Of a stretch of DNA of 64,000 nt, positions 1-11,540 are shown piece after piece. Positions within the stretch are counted from its first letter, which is position 1. Each line of letters opens with the position of its first letter. The stretch spans positions 17,113,437 through 17,177,436 of the forward strand of contig NC_081555.1 of assembly GCF_963082655.1 (NCBI RefSeq), read 5' to 3'. A program made the position numbers and the translations under genes. Under the pieces are notes generated by a model. That model made no database searches. It was not told the origin of the DNA and worked only from the letters and a program-made list of their open reading frames with translations. The DNA is from Stomoxys calcitrans (taxonomy: Eukaryota > Arthropoda > Insecta > Diptera > Muscidae).

Positions 1-880
1 AGCCAGGCTTCATCTCAAAATCATCTCTGAATACAAAAAAAAAAAACAACAACAATTGTGTAGAATGAAAATATTACCCAGCAGAAGAAGCAAAAAAAAA
101 TAGAAAAAATAAATCAGACAGGCCTGCTCTTAATTTCTTTAACCTTAACATTATTTTGAGTTTTTTGCATTTTTTCATTAAAAGCGCCTCTACCCCCTAC
201 CCCCATGGGGGCTTAAAGCCTCATGGAATTTATATTTGTTTTTTTTTTGTAACATTTCCATGGAAACAGAGGTAAGGCGAAGTGAAAAATATGCAATAAC
301 TTTGAAAGAAGTTTTAATTAAGATTTTTTTTTTGGCTTTCTTATCCCCTTAACCCTAATTAAAGCAAAGCTGGCTATTAAGCATAGGTCATTTTTTAAAA
401 TTTCTTAAAAAAATCGTGTTTTGTTTTTTTTTATTTCCCTATATCGGACGTGATGTCTGCTCTTTCTGTTTAAAAAACATCTCTCAACGTTGATTATGAA
501 GCAACGTTCTTATCATACAAACAATTTAATTAAAATAGCCACAATATCAAGTGTTTTGGTTTTTTTTTTGCCAACACCCCCATAATTATGACATCTTAGT
601 TTGTAAAAAAAAAACAATCATTAATGATAAACAAAAAACATTTTTTTCTACAATTGGCTTAAGATGTTGCATTCTTAGCATGTTTTGATAAACAAACCAA
701 AAGCCAATCATAAAGTTTTTTTTCAAGCCAACCGGGAAATGTTCATAGGCATGAAATTTATCGCCAAATCTACATAAAACATTGTTTATGGACAAAAACT
801 GTAAAACACGTTTCTACGCAATCGAAAGCTAAACAATTGATACACATTCTTAGTGGCGAAACTGACCTTAGCAAATGTTA
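1..880. other. AT-rich non-coding stretch
   Basis: No gene is visible. The sequence is AT-rich with short poly-A and poly-T runs. The open frames are short, lack family resemblance and lack splice context. It may be intron or intergenic DNA; the minus-strand gene at 4.8-5.5 kb would transcribe through it if its later exons lie to the left of the window. Confidence 0.5.
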
Positions 881-1390
881 GACATTCAAGGACCCACCCC
901 CTTTCCCAGATCTCGGAGATGCGTGCACCGATTTAAGCGAAATTTCGTATGTCACCCCAAAAACACGAAATTGGTATAAAATGTTGAGGTCAAATAACCT
1001 GGGGGGATGCCCGATCCCAAAACCCCCCGAACGGACATGTTTTCCGATTGGGACAATATGGGTATCAAACGAAAGGTATTCAAGAATAGAGTATGAACTT
1101 GGTATACAAATTTCACCCAAAGTGTCCGGGGGGTCCCCCACCCCCGAAAAACCCCTCCAACGGGACTCTTTCACCGATTTGGGCAATATGGGTATCAAAT
1201 GAATGGTATTTTAAAGAAGATTACAGGGTCACGTCCAGTCGTCCTGCCGTTCAGCAGGACATGTATATCGTGACAGTAAAGGACTCAAATAAAATGTCTT
1301 TTGGGTCTTAGGACACCAAACTGTCATGTAGGACGACCGAGAATATATTGTATTCAAATGAAAGGATATGTCAGAGGGCAATCGACCTTC
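880..1390. repeat. Fragment of interspersed repeat family U (GC-rich 'cccc/gggg' modules)
   Basis: This stretch shares wording with about 20-23 kb and 45.3-47.5 kb: 'ttgggacaatatgggtatcaa', C-runs followed by 'cccc(g)aaaac', and spaced modules naming 'tcaaatgaaaggtatt'. I call the group family U. It carries no coding capacity I recognise. It may be a non-autonomous element built of roughly 130-160 bp modules. The class is unknown and boundaries are approximate. Confidence 0.5.
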
Positions 1391-1392
1391 CA

Positions 1393-2925
1393 TCCCACCC
1401 AGGAAAAAGGAATTAAAAATAGTAAATAGTAAACTACACTTGCCCAAGGAAAAGGGTACTGAAACTACCCTTCCCAAAGTAAAAGGGTATTGAAACTACC
1501 CTTCCAGAAGGAAAAGGGTACTTAAAGTACCCTTCCCCAAGAGAAAGCGCACTAAAACTACCTTTTCCCTTGGGAAAGGTACTAAAGCTACTTTTCCCCT
1601 AGGGAAATGGTACTGAAACTACCCTACTCCAAGAGAAAGGGTATGAAAGCTACCTTTTTTCAAGGGAATTGGTACTAAAAATACCCTTTCCCAAGGGAAG
1701 GGGTACTAAAATTACCATTTCCCTTGGGAAAGGGTACTATAACTACCATTTCCCTTGGGAAGGGGTACTATAACTACCATTTGCTTTGGAAAAGGGTATT
1801 TAAACTATCCTTTCCTTTGGGAAAGGGTACTAAAACTGCCCTTTCCTTTGGGAAAAGGTACTAATGCTACTCTTCCACAAGGGAAAGGGTACTAAAACTA
1901 CAATTTTCCAAGGGAAAGGGTACTAAAACTACTCTTCCCCAAGGGAAAGGGTACAAAACTACCCTTCCCCTAGGGAAAGGGTACTAAAACTAACCTTCCC
2001 CAAGGAGAAGGGTAGTTTTAGTATCCCCTTTCCCCCTTTGCCAAGGGAAAGGGTACTAAAACTACTCTTCCCCAAGGGAAAGGGTACAAAACTACCCTTC
2101 CCCTAGGGAAAGGGTACAAAACTACCCTTCCCCTAGGGAAAGGGTACTAAAACTACCCTTCCCCAAGGAGAAGGGTACTTAAACTACTCTTCCCCAAGGG
2201 AAATGGTACTAAAAATATCCTTATTCAAGGGAAATGGTAATAAAAATACACTTTCCCAAGGAAAAGGGTACTAAAACTACCTTTTTCCAAGGGATTGTGT
2301 ACTAGAAGTACCCTTCCCCAAGGAAAAGGGTACTAAAACTACCATTTCCCTTGTGAAAGGGTACTATAACAACCATTTCCTTTGGGAAAGGGTATTATAA
2401 CTACCATTTACTTTGGAAAATGGTACTAAAACTACCCTTACCTTTGGGAAAAAGTACTAAAACTACCCTTTCCTTTGGGAAAAGGTACTAAAGCTACTCT
2501 TCCCCAAGGGAAAGGGTACTAAAACTACAATTTCCCAAGGGAAAGGGTACTAAAACTACTCTTCCCCAAGGGAAAGGGTACTAAAACTACCCTTCCCAAG
2601 GGAGAAGGGTACTAAACTACTCTTCCACAAGGGAAAGGGTATTAAAACTATTTTTTCCGATGGGAAAGGGTACTTAAACTACCCTTCCACAAGCGAAAGG
2701 GTACTAAAACCATCCTTTTGTTTGGGAAAAGGTACTAAAGCTACTCTTCTCCAAGGGAAATGGTACCAAAAATACCCTTCCCCTAGCGACAAGGTACTAA
2801 AACTACCCTTTTCCAAGGAAAAGGGTATTAAAACTACTCTTTCCCATGGGGAAAGGGTAATAAAACTAAAACCTTTCCCAAAGAAAAGGGTATTAACACT
2901 AGCCTTTTCCAAGGGAACTCATTAT
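1393..2925. repeat. 31-bp self-complementary minisatellite array
   Basis: About 48 imperfect copies of a 31-bp unit containing 'aagggtactaaaactaccctt' and 'ttccccaagggaa'. The first motif pairs with itself as AAGGGTA-(7 nt)-TACCCTT and the second as a CCC(A/T)(A/T)GGG dyad, so each monomer holds two hairpin stems. Inverted monomers (gtagttttagta) occur near 2010-2030. The centre of the dyad varies (CCAAGG, CCTAGG, CCTTGG). No stable reading frame exists and open frames here are incidental. Confidence 0.9.
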
Positions 2926-2934
2926 GGCAAATTT

Positions 2935-4232
2935 TAGCGAAATCGTTTTATAAGTGCGCCTTTTATGGTCCCACGAACTTAAATCGGGAGATCGGTCGAA
3001 CTTAACCTACCAAGTAAAGAATTTGTTCAAAGTTTCCGCTCAATATCTCAATTTTTTTCTTGATCGTTTCGATATTCTGAGTCGACCTAGCCATGTCTGT
3101 CCGTCCGTCTGTCGAAATCACGATAGAGGTCGAACGCGTAAAACTAGCCGCTTGAAATTTTTCAAAGATACTTAAAATTGCTGTAGGTTGTTGGGGATTG
3201 TAAATGGGCCATATCGGTTCAGATTTGGATATAGCTCCCAAATAAACCGATCTCCCGATTTGATTTCTTAAGCCCCTGGAAGGCGCAATTTTTGTCCGAT
3301 TTGGATGAAATTTTGCACATAATGTTCTGTTATAACTGCCAATAACTGTGCCAAGTACGGTCCAAATTGGTTAATAACCTGATATAGGTCCCATATAAAC
3401 CGATCTCCCGATTTGACTTCTTGAGCCCGGGAAGGCGCAATTTTTGTCCGATTTGGCTGAAATTTTGCACATAATGTTCTGTTATGGCTTCCAATAACTG
3501 TGTCAAGTACCGTTCAAATCGGTCAAGAACCTGATATAGCTCCTATATAAGCCGATCTCCCGATTTGACTTCTTGAGCCCCAAGAAGCTTCAATTTTAAT
3601 CCGATTTGGCTGAAATTTTGCACGTAGTGTTCTGTTATGACATCCAACAACTGTGCCAAGTTCCGTTCAAATTGGTTAATAACCTGATATAGGTCCCATA
3701 TAAACCGATCTCCCGATTTGAATTCTTGAGCCCCAAGAAGCTTCAATTTTAATCCGATTTGGCTGAAATTTTGCACGTAGTGTGCTGTTATGACATCCAA
3801 CAAATGTGCCAAGTACCGTCCAAATCGGTCTTTAAACTGATATAGCTCCCATATAAACCGATCTCCCGATTTGACTTCTAAAGCCACTAGAAGCCGCAAT
3901 TTTTGTCCGATTTGGCTGAAATTTTGCACATAATGTTCTGTTATGACTTCCAATATTTTTGCTAAGGACAGTCCGAATCGGTCTATAACCTGATATAACT
4001 CCCATATAAACTGATCTTCCGATTTGACTTCTTGAACTCTTACAACCCGCAATTTTTGTCCAAATTGGCTGAAATTTTATGTTATGCGTCTCTACAACTG
4101 TACTAAGTACGGCCCAAATCGGTCTAACACCAGATATAGCTCCCATATTTTAGCAGAATCCATGGTGGTGGGTTCCCAAGATTCAGCCCGGCCGAACTTT
4201 TACTTGTTTACACGCTTTTACTTGTTTACTTT
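2935..4232 (-). mobile_element. DINE-1/INE-like element with 153-bp internal tandem repeats
   Basis: The left part carries the conserved 'gtcgacctagccatgtctg' and 'tccgtccgtctgtcg' block that is typical of fly DINE-1/Helentron-associated elements. About five tandem units follow; the word 'cgatctcccgatttg' recurs near 3248, 3401, 3553, 3706 and 3859, giving a 153-bp period. The right end reads 'cggccgaacttttacttgtt'. Because 153 is divisible by three, long open frames (for example 3543-4052 on the minus strand) run through it without being genes. Element class is inferred from motif likeness; strand is a convention. Confidence 0.7.
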
Positions 4233-4700
4233 TAGATCCTTTGTCAGCGTATTTCCTGAGACTTGACGGCAAATTTTAATATCAGATCGTTTGATGCTCC
4301 CAAGTGCCTTTGATTTTGGTCCCATACTATCCCAATCAGTCTTTTGTCCGTTTCGGGGGTTAATGGGGTGGGGAAACCGGAATAGATCCGAATATGTTGT
4401 TTGGGTCCCATTCCTAGGGTAGCCATACCCAAACGAAAGATTTTCTTTGTCTTATTTCTTGCAACAAGTTTCTAGGAGGAACCTTAAGTGATTTCAAACC
4501 TTAAAATGGTAAGGTTTGGAAAATATACGCATACATAGCTTTTTTTTTTGCATTTTGGGAATTCGAAAACCGGAACAGACATGATTGATATAAGTTTCGT
4601 ATTCTATTGCCATTTAACATTCATTTGAGTTCAAAATGCTCCCCATTGGTTTACTTTTCACTTCGAGTAGTGCTTTGGGGGAGGGGGGTCTTTTGTCGTT
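4233..4700. repeat. Fragment of repeat family U
   Basis: Phrases such as 'ggcaaattttaatatcag', 'cccaagtgcctttgatttt' and 'ttttgtccgtttcggggg' match the modules at 20.8 kb and 46 kb. It directly abuts the end of the DINE-like element. It is strongly decayed and the right boundary is unclear. Confidence 0.45.
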
Positions 4701-4800
4701 ATCACTGAAAGAAAATTATTTTGCTCTAGCCAAACAAAATATTCAAATAGTCATTACCATGGCCCCAATTTGGGGGTAATTAACAAATCACCACCAGAGC

Positions 4801-4845
4801 CACACACAAGCACACACACACACACATAAACACTCAATCACTTAC
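4801..4845 (-). promoter_or_regulatory. 5' splice site followed by an intronic UG-repeat tract
   Basis: On the minus strand the exon ends GAGGAG and is followed by a consensus GTAAGT donor (GT at 4845-4844). Within about 15 nt of the donor the intron carries a (TG)n tract. UG repeats are known binding sites for TDP-43/TBPH and CELF/Bruno RNA-binding proteins, so this donor could be regulated. The regulation is inference. Confidence 0.55.
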
Positions 4846-5478
4846 CTCCTCAATGCAGGTCTGCAGACATGAATGCGTAACATTGCCCAACAATGACACT
4901 GTAGTTGTGTCGTACTCTTGGGATAAAGCATCATTGAAAAGTGTTGCATTTGTTAAATGGGTAATTAATTGATTAATGTCCATGTTTAGGTCATTAACAG
5001 CAGGGGCCGTCGCAGCAGTAGGGGCTGATTGGTCTTCGGTTTCAACAGCTGGGGTAGTTACATTTCCACTTCCATTTTCTCTTGCTGCGTTGTGAGTGAC
5101 ATTTGCTGAGGTTGCCTGCGATGAAATTGTTGGCAACCCTATTACCGCCAACACTGACAAGGAATCACCATCATCAGCTGCTGCTGCTGCAGCAGCATTC
5201 GAGGCCAGCGTTTGTTGATATTTATGCTCTAATGGTTGTTGCTGTTGTCGAGTTGTGGTGGCCGCACATAGCACAAGACATTGAGGCAAAATTAATAAAT
5301 TAATTAAAATGAATTTTGTAGAAGCCTGTGTGATGCTTCTTTGATATCGTTGTTGTTGTTGTTGCTGCTGTTGCCGCCGCTGCGGTGTTGGTGTTTCTGT
5401 TGACTTTGACATGGATGTGAATCTTGTTGTTTTTGTTGTTGATGACGTTGATTTTATGGCTGATTTGTAATTTGACAT
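4846..5478 (-). CDS. First coding exon of a secreted Gln/Ala/Thr-rich glycoprotein, family not recognised (partial)
   Basis: The frame runs 211 codons from an ATG at 5478 (context GTAAAATGTC) and stops being open just past a consensus GTAAGT donor, phase 0. The open frame extends ten codons further upstream but only with a non-ATG start. The N-terminus is Ser/Thr/Lys-rich with an eight-Gln run. A hydrophobic segment at about residues 56-73 (FILINLLILPQCLVL) fits a signal peptide or signal anchor, which would be cleaner if translation began at a later Met. Poly-Ala and five N-glycosylation sequons follow (N126, N135, N139, N177, N199), and the exon ends with a CxxxC pair (C204, C208), suggesting a cysteine-rich extracellular domain in the next exon. 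The remaining exons would lie to the left; none was identified. Function unknown. Confidence 0.7.
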
Positions 5479-5744
5479 TTTACAGCTTGACACTTTGACA
5501 TTTGGCAAACTTTGACATTTATGCGATTTAAAATGGTGTTGGTGATTTGATTAGGGGGTTTTCGGTTTTTTTTTTTCGGTATTCTATTTTTAGTTTCTTT
5601 TTTTGGTGTTTTGTTTTTTAATTATCAAATTAGTTGAGTTGTATTCTTTGTTGTTTTTTTTTACTTCGAATCCGTTAATGACAGTTTAGTTTGATTAATC
5701 GTTGATCATTATCTGTGGGAAGATAATAATAGGGTGCTAAAATT
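5479..5744. other. Upstream region of the minus-strand exon
   Basis: This is probably the 5' UTR and/or promoter of the minus-strand gene. It is T-rich on the plus strand. No TATA box or initiator could be assigned with confidence. Confidence 0.35.
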
Positions 5745-7575
5745 TTAGTTTTTGGTCTAACCTCAAATGAAAACCAAGTCAAAAGATTTAAAGTTCGCCT
5801 GGGTCCACCACCTCGGGTGCATATGTAAACCACGTTTCGTTATAATCCGGTCAAAAATGCATAATTTATGCCCCCATAGCAGTTATATCCCAATATGGTC
5901 CGATTTGGACCAAATTTGGCGCGGACATTGAGTGGTCTTACAAGTACAAGTCATTGTTCAAACAAAATATTGGCCTTTTTGGTAGCTATATCCATATGTA
6001 AACCGATCTGAACCATATACGACTCGAATGTCGAAAAGCCTAACATAAGTCACTGTGTCAAATTTTAACGAAATCGGATTATAAATGCGCCTTTTATGGG
6101 GTCAAAACCATAAATCGAGAGATCGGCCTATATGACAGCTATATCCAAATCTAAACTGATCTGAGCCAAATTGCAGAAAAATGTCGAGGGGCCTAACACA
6201 ACTCACCGTACCAAATTTCGGCGACATCGGACAATAAAAGCGCCTTTAACGGGCCCGAAACCAAAAATTGAGAGATCGGCCTATATGACAGCTATATCCA
6301 AATCTAAACTGATCTGAGATCGGTTCAGATTCGGATATAGCTCCCATATAGACCGATCTCGCGATTTAAGGTTTTGGACCCATAAAAGGCGCATTTATTG
6401 TCAGATTTCGCCGAAATTTGGGACAGTGAGTTAAGTTAGGCCCGTAAACATATTTCTGCAATATGGCCCCGATCGGTCCAGATTTGGATATAGCTGCCAT
6501 ATAGACCGATCTCGCGATTTAAGGTTTTGGACCCATAAAAGGCGCATTTGTTGTCCGATGTCGCCAAAATTTGGGACAGTGAGTTGTGTTAAGCCCTTTA
6601 ACATTTTTCTTTAATTTGGCTCAGATCGGTCCAGATTTGGATATAGCTGCCATATAGACCGATCTATCGATTTAAGGTTTTGGTCCCATAAAAGGCGCAT
6701 TTATTGTCTGATTTCGCCGAAATTTGGAACAGTGAGTTAAGTAAGGCCCGTAAACATATTTCTGCAATATGGCCCCGATCGGTACAGATTTGGATATTGC
6801 TGCCATATAGACCGATCTCTCGATTTAAGCTTTTGGTCCCATAAAAAGCGCATTTATTGTCCGATTTCTCTGAAATTTGGGACAGTGAGTTGTGTTAGGC
6901 CCTTTAACATTTTTCTTTAATTTGGCTCAGATCGGTTCAGATTTGGATATAGCTGCCATATAGACCGATCTATCGATTTAAGGTTTTGGTCCCATAAAAG
7001 GCGCATTTATTGTCTGATTTCGCCGAAATTTGGAACAGTGAGTTAAGTAAGGCCCGTAAACATATTTCTGCAATATGGCCCCGATCGGTACAGATTTGGA
7101 TATTGCTGCCATATAGACCGATCTATCGATTTAAGGTTTTGGTCCCATAAAAGGCGCATTTATTGTCCGATGTCGCCGAAATTTGGAACAGTGAGTTGTG
7201 TTAGGCCCTTTAAAATTTTTCTTTAATTCAACTCAGATTGGTCCAGATTTGGATATAGCTGCCACATAGACCGATCTCTCGATTTAAGATTTTGGACCCA
7301 TAAAAGGCGCATTTATTGTCCGATGTCGCCGAAATTTGGGACAGTAAGTTGTGTTAGGCCCTATAACATTTTTCTTTACTTCGGCTCAGATCGGTCCAGA
7401 TTTGGATATAGCTGTCATATAGACCGATCTCTCGTTTTAAGGTTTTGGACCCATAAAAGGCGCATTTATTGTCTGATTTCGCCGAAATTTGGGACAGTGA
7501 GTTGTTTAAGGCCCTTTGACATCCCTCTTCAATTTGGCCCGGCTGAACTTAACGCCTTTTCACTTGTTTTTTAAT
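5745..7575 (-). mobile_element. DINE-like element with dimeric 153-bp tandem array
   Basis: Tandem units contain 'gatttggatatagctgccat' and 'agaccgatctctcgattt' with a 153-bp step (6481 to 6634 and onwards), closing with 'tggcccggctgaactt' and 'cacttgtttt'. Adjacent monomers alternate between type A ('ttctgcaatatggccccgat') and type B ('tttctttaatttggctcag') from about 6420 to 7200, a higher-order dimer of about 306 bp. No coding content. Confidence 0.75.
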
Positions 7576-8430
7576 TACGCATGTTTTTAATTTATTCAGT
7601 ATATAACAGTGCACTTGGGATTTCAAATATAGTCAATAAATTTTTTTTAGTTATTTTTCTTTTTCTTGGTTTTTTTTCGTTTTCTTATTTTTAGCTTTTT
7701 ACAGATTGGTTTTCTCCATAGAAATTCCCATTTAAATTTCCAAGTTTTATAGTTCACTAGGTATTTTTATTGTTTTGATTTTGTTTGTGCCTTGCTTTTG
7801 TTTTAATTAAATATTCATCAATTTATTGATCACTTTTATAGGGTTGCCACTATAATTAAAAAAAATTGCAAATCTATTGCCCATTGAAACCTTTCCGCCC
7901 CCATCCCACCTCGTTAGAGTAGATGTTGCCTTCACACATCAGACCCATTGTAATTTATTTTCTACGTTATTTTCTCGTTTCTCTTGCCTTCTTGTTATTA
8001 TTTATGATCTTGCATTAATTGTTTATTGTTTTTGTTTTTTTTTCGATTGTTTTTTTTTTACTTTTTCGATTTTAACAAATAAGCTGTTGCTTTGTTTTGT
8101 TTTTTTTTGTTTTCTTCTGACATTGCTTTAGAAATACAGGGAATTGAAAGCACGTGATAAAACCGGTTAAATGTATGCGATAAGGCAAAATTTTTTGTTC
8201 AAATTTACCGCAAAAAAAGGTTAAGCATTCATTTGCAGCGTTCATTGGTTTGGCATGAGTCAATATTAGAAGATGTAGTTTACAAAGATTTGAATTCTTA
8301 AGGCAATAAGATAAAAATAAATAAAAAATACTCTAAGTTCAGCTGGGGCGAATCTTGGATTATCACCTCCAGTGACTCTGATTTAAATTTATATAAACGA
8401 ACTCATTTGCTAACTGTTCTATGTTGAAGA
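7576..8430. other. AT-rich stretch without recognisable gene
   Basis: T-rich low-complexity sequence with short hydrophobic open frames that reflect base composition only. No splice-supported coding sequence or repeat family was recognised. Confidence 0.4.
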
Positions 8431-8696
8431 AATCACAAGCCTATCGATAGTCGATTTGGTAATGAGCTGGATAAAGCAGGGGTAATGGTTTTGATTCCCA
8501 CCAGAGAGGATTTGCCCTTATATCTCAATCTATGCCTTAAATTCACGTCAGTTTTTGTAGGAAAATGACCTGACGAGACAGAAGTCGCCATCCTCACTGA
8601 TGCGGTGTTAGATAGCTAGACCTTCCTTTGGATACCAGTGAACATTGATCAGTAGATAGAGTTATTGAATTGTTGTCCACCAGACCACAACTCCAT
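8431..8696 (+). repeat. Possible tRNA-like SINE fragment
   Basis: The phrase 'ggttttgattcccacc' resembles a pol III box B (GGTTCGANTCC) and is preceded by a box-A-like stretch. The downstream part does not match the other SINE copies in the window. Weak call. Confidence 0.25.
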
Positions 8697-9475
8697 ATAG
8701 CATAGGATTTTGACTTCTTGAATCTCTATAGGGCGCAATTCTTATTCGAAATGGTTAAAATTGTGCATAAGGTGTTTGGTTGTTACTTCCAACAACTGTG
8801 CCACCACGTATGGTTCAAATCGGTCCATAAACTAATAGCCGCCATGTAAACCGATCTCAGAATTTGACTTCTCGAGCCTCTAGAGGTAGCAACTCTTATC
8901 TGGTTTAGCTGAATTTTCACATGAGCAGTTTGCTTTTCAATAACCGTGCCCGGAATGGTCCATACTGATATAGCTGTCATATAAACCGATTTCAGAATTT
9001 GACTTCTCGAGCCTCTATAGGGCGAAATTCTTCTGCGATTTGGTTGAAATTTTCGATGAGGTATTTTGTTTAGACTTTCAACAACTGTGCCAGGAATGGT
9101 TCAGACCGGTTTAAAACCTGATATAGCTGACATAAGAATGGATTTTTACTTCTTGAGCCTTTAAAGGGCGCAATTCTTTTCCGATTTGGTTTGAATTCTT
9201 ATCCAATGTGGTTGCAATTTTACATGAGATGTGTTGCTTAGGCTTCCAACAACTACGCCAAGTATGGTCTAAATCCTTTTATTGCCCGATATGATTTATT
9301 TGGCTGAAATTTTAAACGTGGTATTTTTCTATGATTTCTAATAGTCAGGACAAGTACGGCCCATGTGTAACTGTAGATTTATCTGTATAGTTGAAAAAGC
9401 TAATCAAAGAAAGTGTAAAATGCGATCCATGGCCTTGCTCGGCCGAACTTTTTTACTTGTTTTCATTACTTTTTT
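8697..9475 (-). mobile_element. Decayed DINE-like element
   Basis: Repeated wording 'ttgacttctcgagcctcta', 'caacaactgtgccaggaatgg' and 'atataaaccgatttcag' followed by the typical end 'gctcggccgaacttttttac'. Units are diverged but keep the spacing of the family. Fragmentary open frames are not genes. Confidence 0.65.
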
Positions 9476-9514
9476 ACTTTTTTCATTACTTTTTTTGTTA
9501 AAAATATTTTTATT

Positions 9515-10848
9515 AAAATTTTTTATACCCACCACCGCAGGATAGAGGGTATATTCATTTAGTCATTCCGTTTGCAACACATCGAAATATGAATTTCCGA
9601 CCCTACAAAATATATATATTTCGGATCGTCGTAAAATTCTAAGATTTAACGATGTCAGTGTGTCTGTCCGTCCGTCTGTCCGTCCGTCCGTCCGTCCGTC
9701 TGTCCGTCCTTCTGTTGTTATTACTCTACAGCCTTCAAAAATTGAGATTTTATGCTGAAATTTGGCACAGATACGTATTTTTGATGCACGCTAATTAGGT
9801 TCTTGAACGTGGCAAATCGGACCATATTTGGATATAGCTTCTATATAGACCGATCTGGCAGTAAGCGGTCTAATACCCATAAATGCTTTATTTTTTATCC
9901 GATTTTGCTGAAATTTGAAACAATAAGTAGTTCAAGGCTTCCCGACACCTGACCTTAATATGGATTGGATCGGTCCATATTTAGATATAGCTGCCATATA
10001 GACCGATCTTCCGATAAAGGGTATGAAGCCCATAAAAGCTTTATTTTTTATCCGATTTCGCTGAAACTTGCAACTGTGTAAGCCTCTGCCGATAGGGTCT
10101 GAAGCCCTTAAAGCTTTATTTTTGAACTGATTTCGCTAAAATTTAAAACAGTGAGCTATATTTAGCCTCCTGACATCCGTCCTAAATATGGTTCTGATCG
10201 GAGTATATATGTAGATATAGCTGCTATATAGACAGATCTCCCGATAACGAATCTCAAGCCCATAAAAGCTTTATTTATTACCCGATTTCGCTGAAATTTG
10301 AATCAGTGAGTAGTTTTAGGCCTCCCAACACAGGACTCAAATATGGTTCTGATCGGACTATATTTAGATATAGCTGTCATATAGACCGATCTGCCGATAA
10401 AGGGTCTAAAGCCCATAAAAGCTTTATTTTTGAACTGATTTCACTAAAATTCGAAACAGTGAGTTATTTTTAGCCTCCTGACTTCCGATCTATATATGGT
10501 TCAGATTGGACTATATTCAGATATAGCTGCCATATAGACCGATCTCCGGATAAAGGGTCTGAAGCCCATAAAAACTTTATTTTTTATCCGATTTCTCTGA
10601 AATTTTAAACAGTGAGTAGTTTCAGGCCTCCCAAATATGGTTCTCATCGGACTATATTTAGATATAGCTGTCATATAGACCGATCTGCCGATAAGGGGTC
10701 TGAAGCCAATAAAAGCTTTATTTATTACCCGATTTTGCTGAAATTTTAAACAGTGAGTAGATTAAGGCCTCCCAACATCCCACCTAAATATGGTTCTGAT
10801 CGGACTATATTTAGATATAGCTGTCATATAGACCGATCTGCCGGGACA
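9515..10848 (+). mobile_element. DINE-like element, 153-bp unit, cut by a SINE
   Basis: It starts with 'tatacccaccaccgcagga' and the subterminal block with a (GTCC)n-type run at 9660-9715. Units containing 'gatatagctgccatatagac' recur at about 9848, 10001, 10231, 10384, 10537, 10678 and 10831, mostly 153 bp apart. The element stops abruptly at about 10848 where a tRNA-derived SINE begins, and a matching fragment resumes at about 11166. Confidence 0.7.
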
Positions 10849-11160
10849 AATGAAAATTTTGCCCATGAAAATTCCACTAAGGAACGGGGGCAAACTTCTC
10901 CCATATCAATGAGTGCTGTCCGATTAAAGTTTAAGCTCAATGTAAAGAGCCCTCCTTTTTTATGCCGAGTCCGCGGTGTGCCGCGGTGCGATATTTTTTT
11001 GGGGTGAGGTTTTTACGTGGCATAATACCTTACAAAAGTTGCCAGCATTAGGAGGGAACAACCAACGCAGAACATTTTTTCTGATGCTCTCGCCAGAAAT
11101 TGAACCCTGGCGTTCAGCATCATTGATGGACGTGCTTACCGTCCTACCATCTCTACAATT
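10849..11160 (-). mobile_element. tRNA-derived SINE, family S1 (minus strand)
   Basis: It matches the copy at 20127-20446 along its body: 'aaattccactaaggaac', 'atatcaatgagtgctgtccg', 'gccgagtccg', 'ttttacgtggcataatacc' and 'ctcgccagaaattgaaccc'. The tRNA-like head lies at the right end but is more decayed than in the other copy. It is inserted in a DINE-like element. No protein is encoded. Confidence 0.65.
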
Positions 11161-11165
11161 CTCGA

Positions 11166-11420
11166 ATATAGGTATTCGCTTGCAAATTTTGCACAGATAC
11201 TCGTACTACTTGTTGATGTAGGTCATTGCAGATTCTCAATGGGCTATATCGGTTCAGATTTGGATATAGCTGCAATTGTTATCAGATTTGGCTAAAATTT
11301 TGAGCAGAGCGTTTCGTTATGACGTCTAACAACGTCTTAAAGGCCTGGAAATAGTAATTGGGTTCCGATTTGGATGAAGTTTTGCATACAGTGTTTTATT
11401 ATGTCTAACGACAGTAGAGC
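11166..11420 (+). mobile_element. DINE-like fragment, probably the continuation of the 9.5-kb element
   Basis: Contains 'gggctatatcggttcagat' and 'ttggatatagctgca', plus a 'caacgtcttaaaggcctgg' stretch like other DINE-like units. It lies directly beyond the SINE. Confidence 0.45.
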
Positions 11421-11424
11421 CAAG

Positions 11425-11540
11425 TTAGAGTATCGTGGTTTCGATTCCCACCTACAGCCTGGTCTGTCATTACTTTGGTATAACAATGGACTAAAATAGT
11501 CTAAGTGAGTCTGTTAAAAAAAGTAGATTCTAACCTAACC
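11425..11540 (+). mobile_element. SINE family S2 with LINE-like tail
   Basis: The head contains a box-B-like motif in 'gtggtttcgattcccacc'. The 3' part, 'ggtataacaatggactaa..agtctaagtgagtctg' and then 'aacctaacctc', matches the 3' end of the I-group LINE fragment on the minus strand near 56.88-56.95 kb. This is the arrangement of a SINE that borrows the reverse transcriptase of a partner LINE. Inference from short matches. Confidence 0.45.

Noticed and set aside
3543..4052. 169-codon minus-strand frame with a repeated 51-residue unit
   Set aside because: The DINE-like unit is 153 bp, divisible by three, so the frame simply follows the tandem repeat. Same for frames at 23.3, 27.1-28.1 and 43.7-45.3 kb.
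5479..5508. Upstream extension of the minus-strand exon by ten codons
   Set aside because: The extension begins with TTG, not ATG; the first ATG is at 5478.
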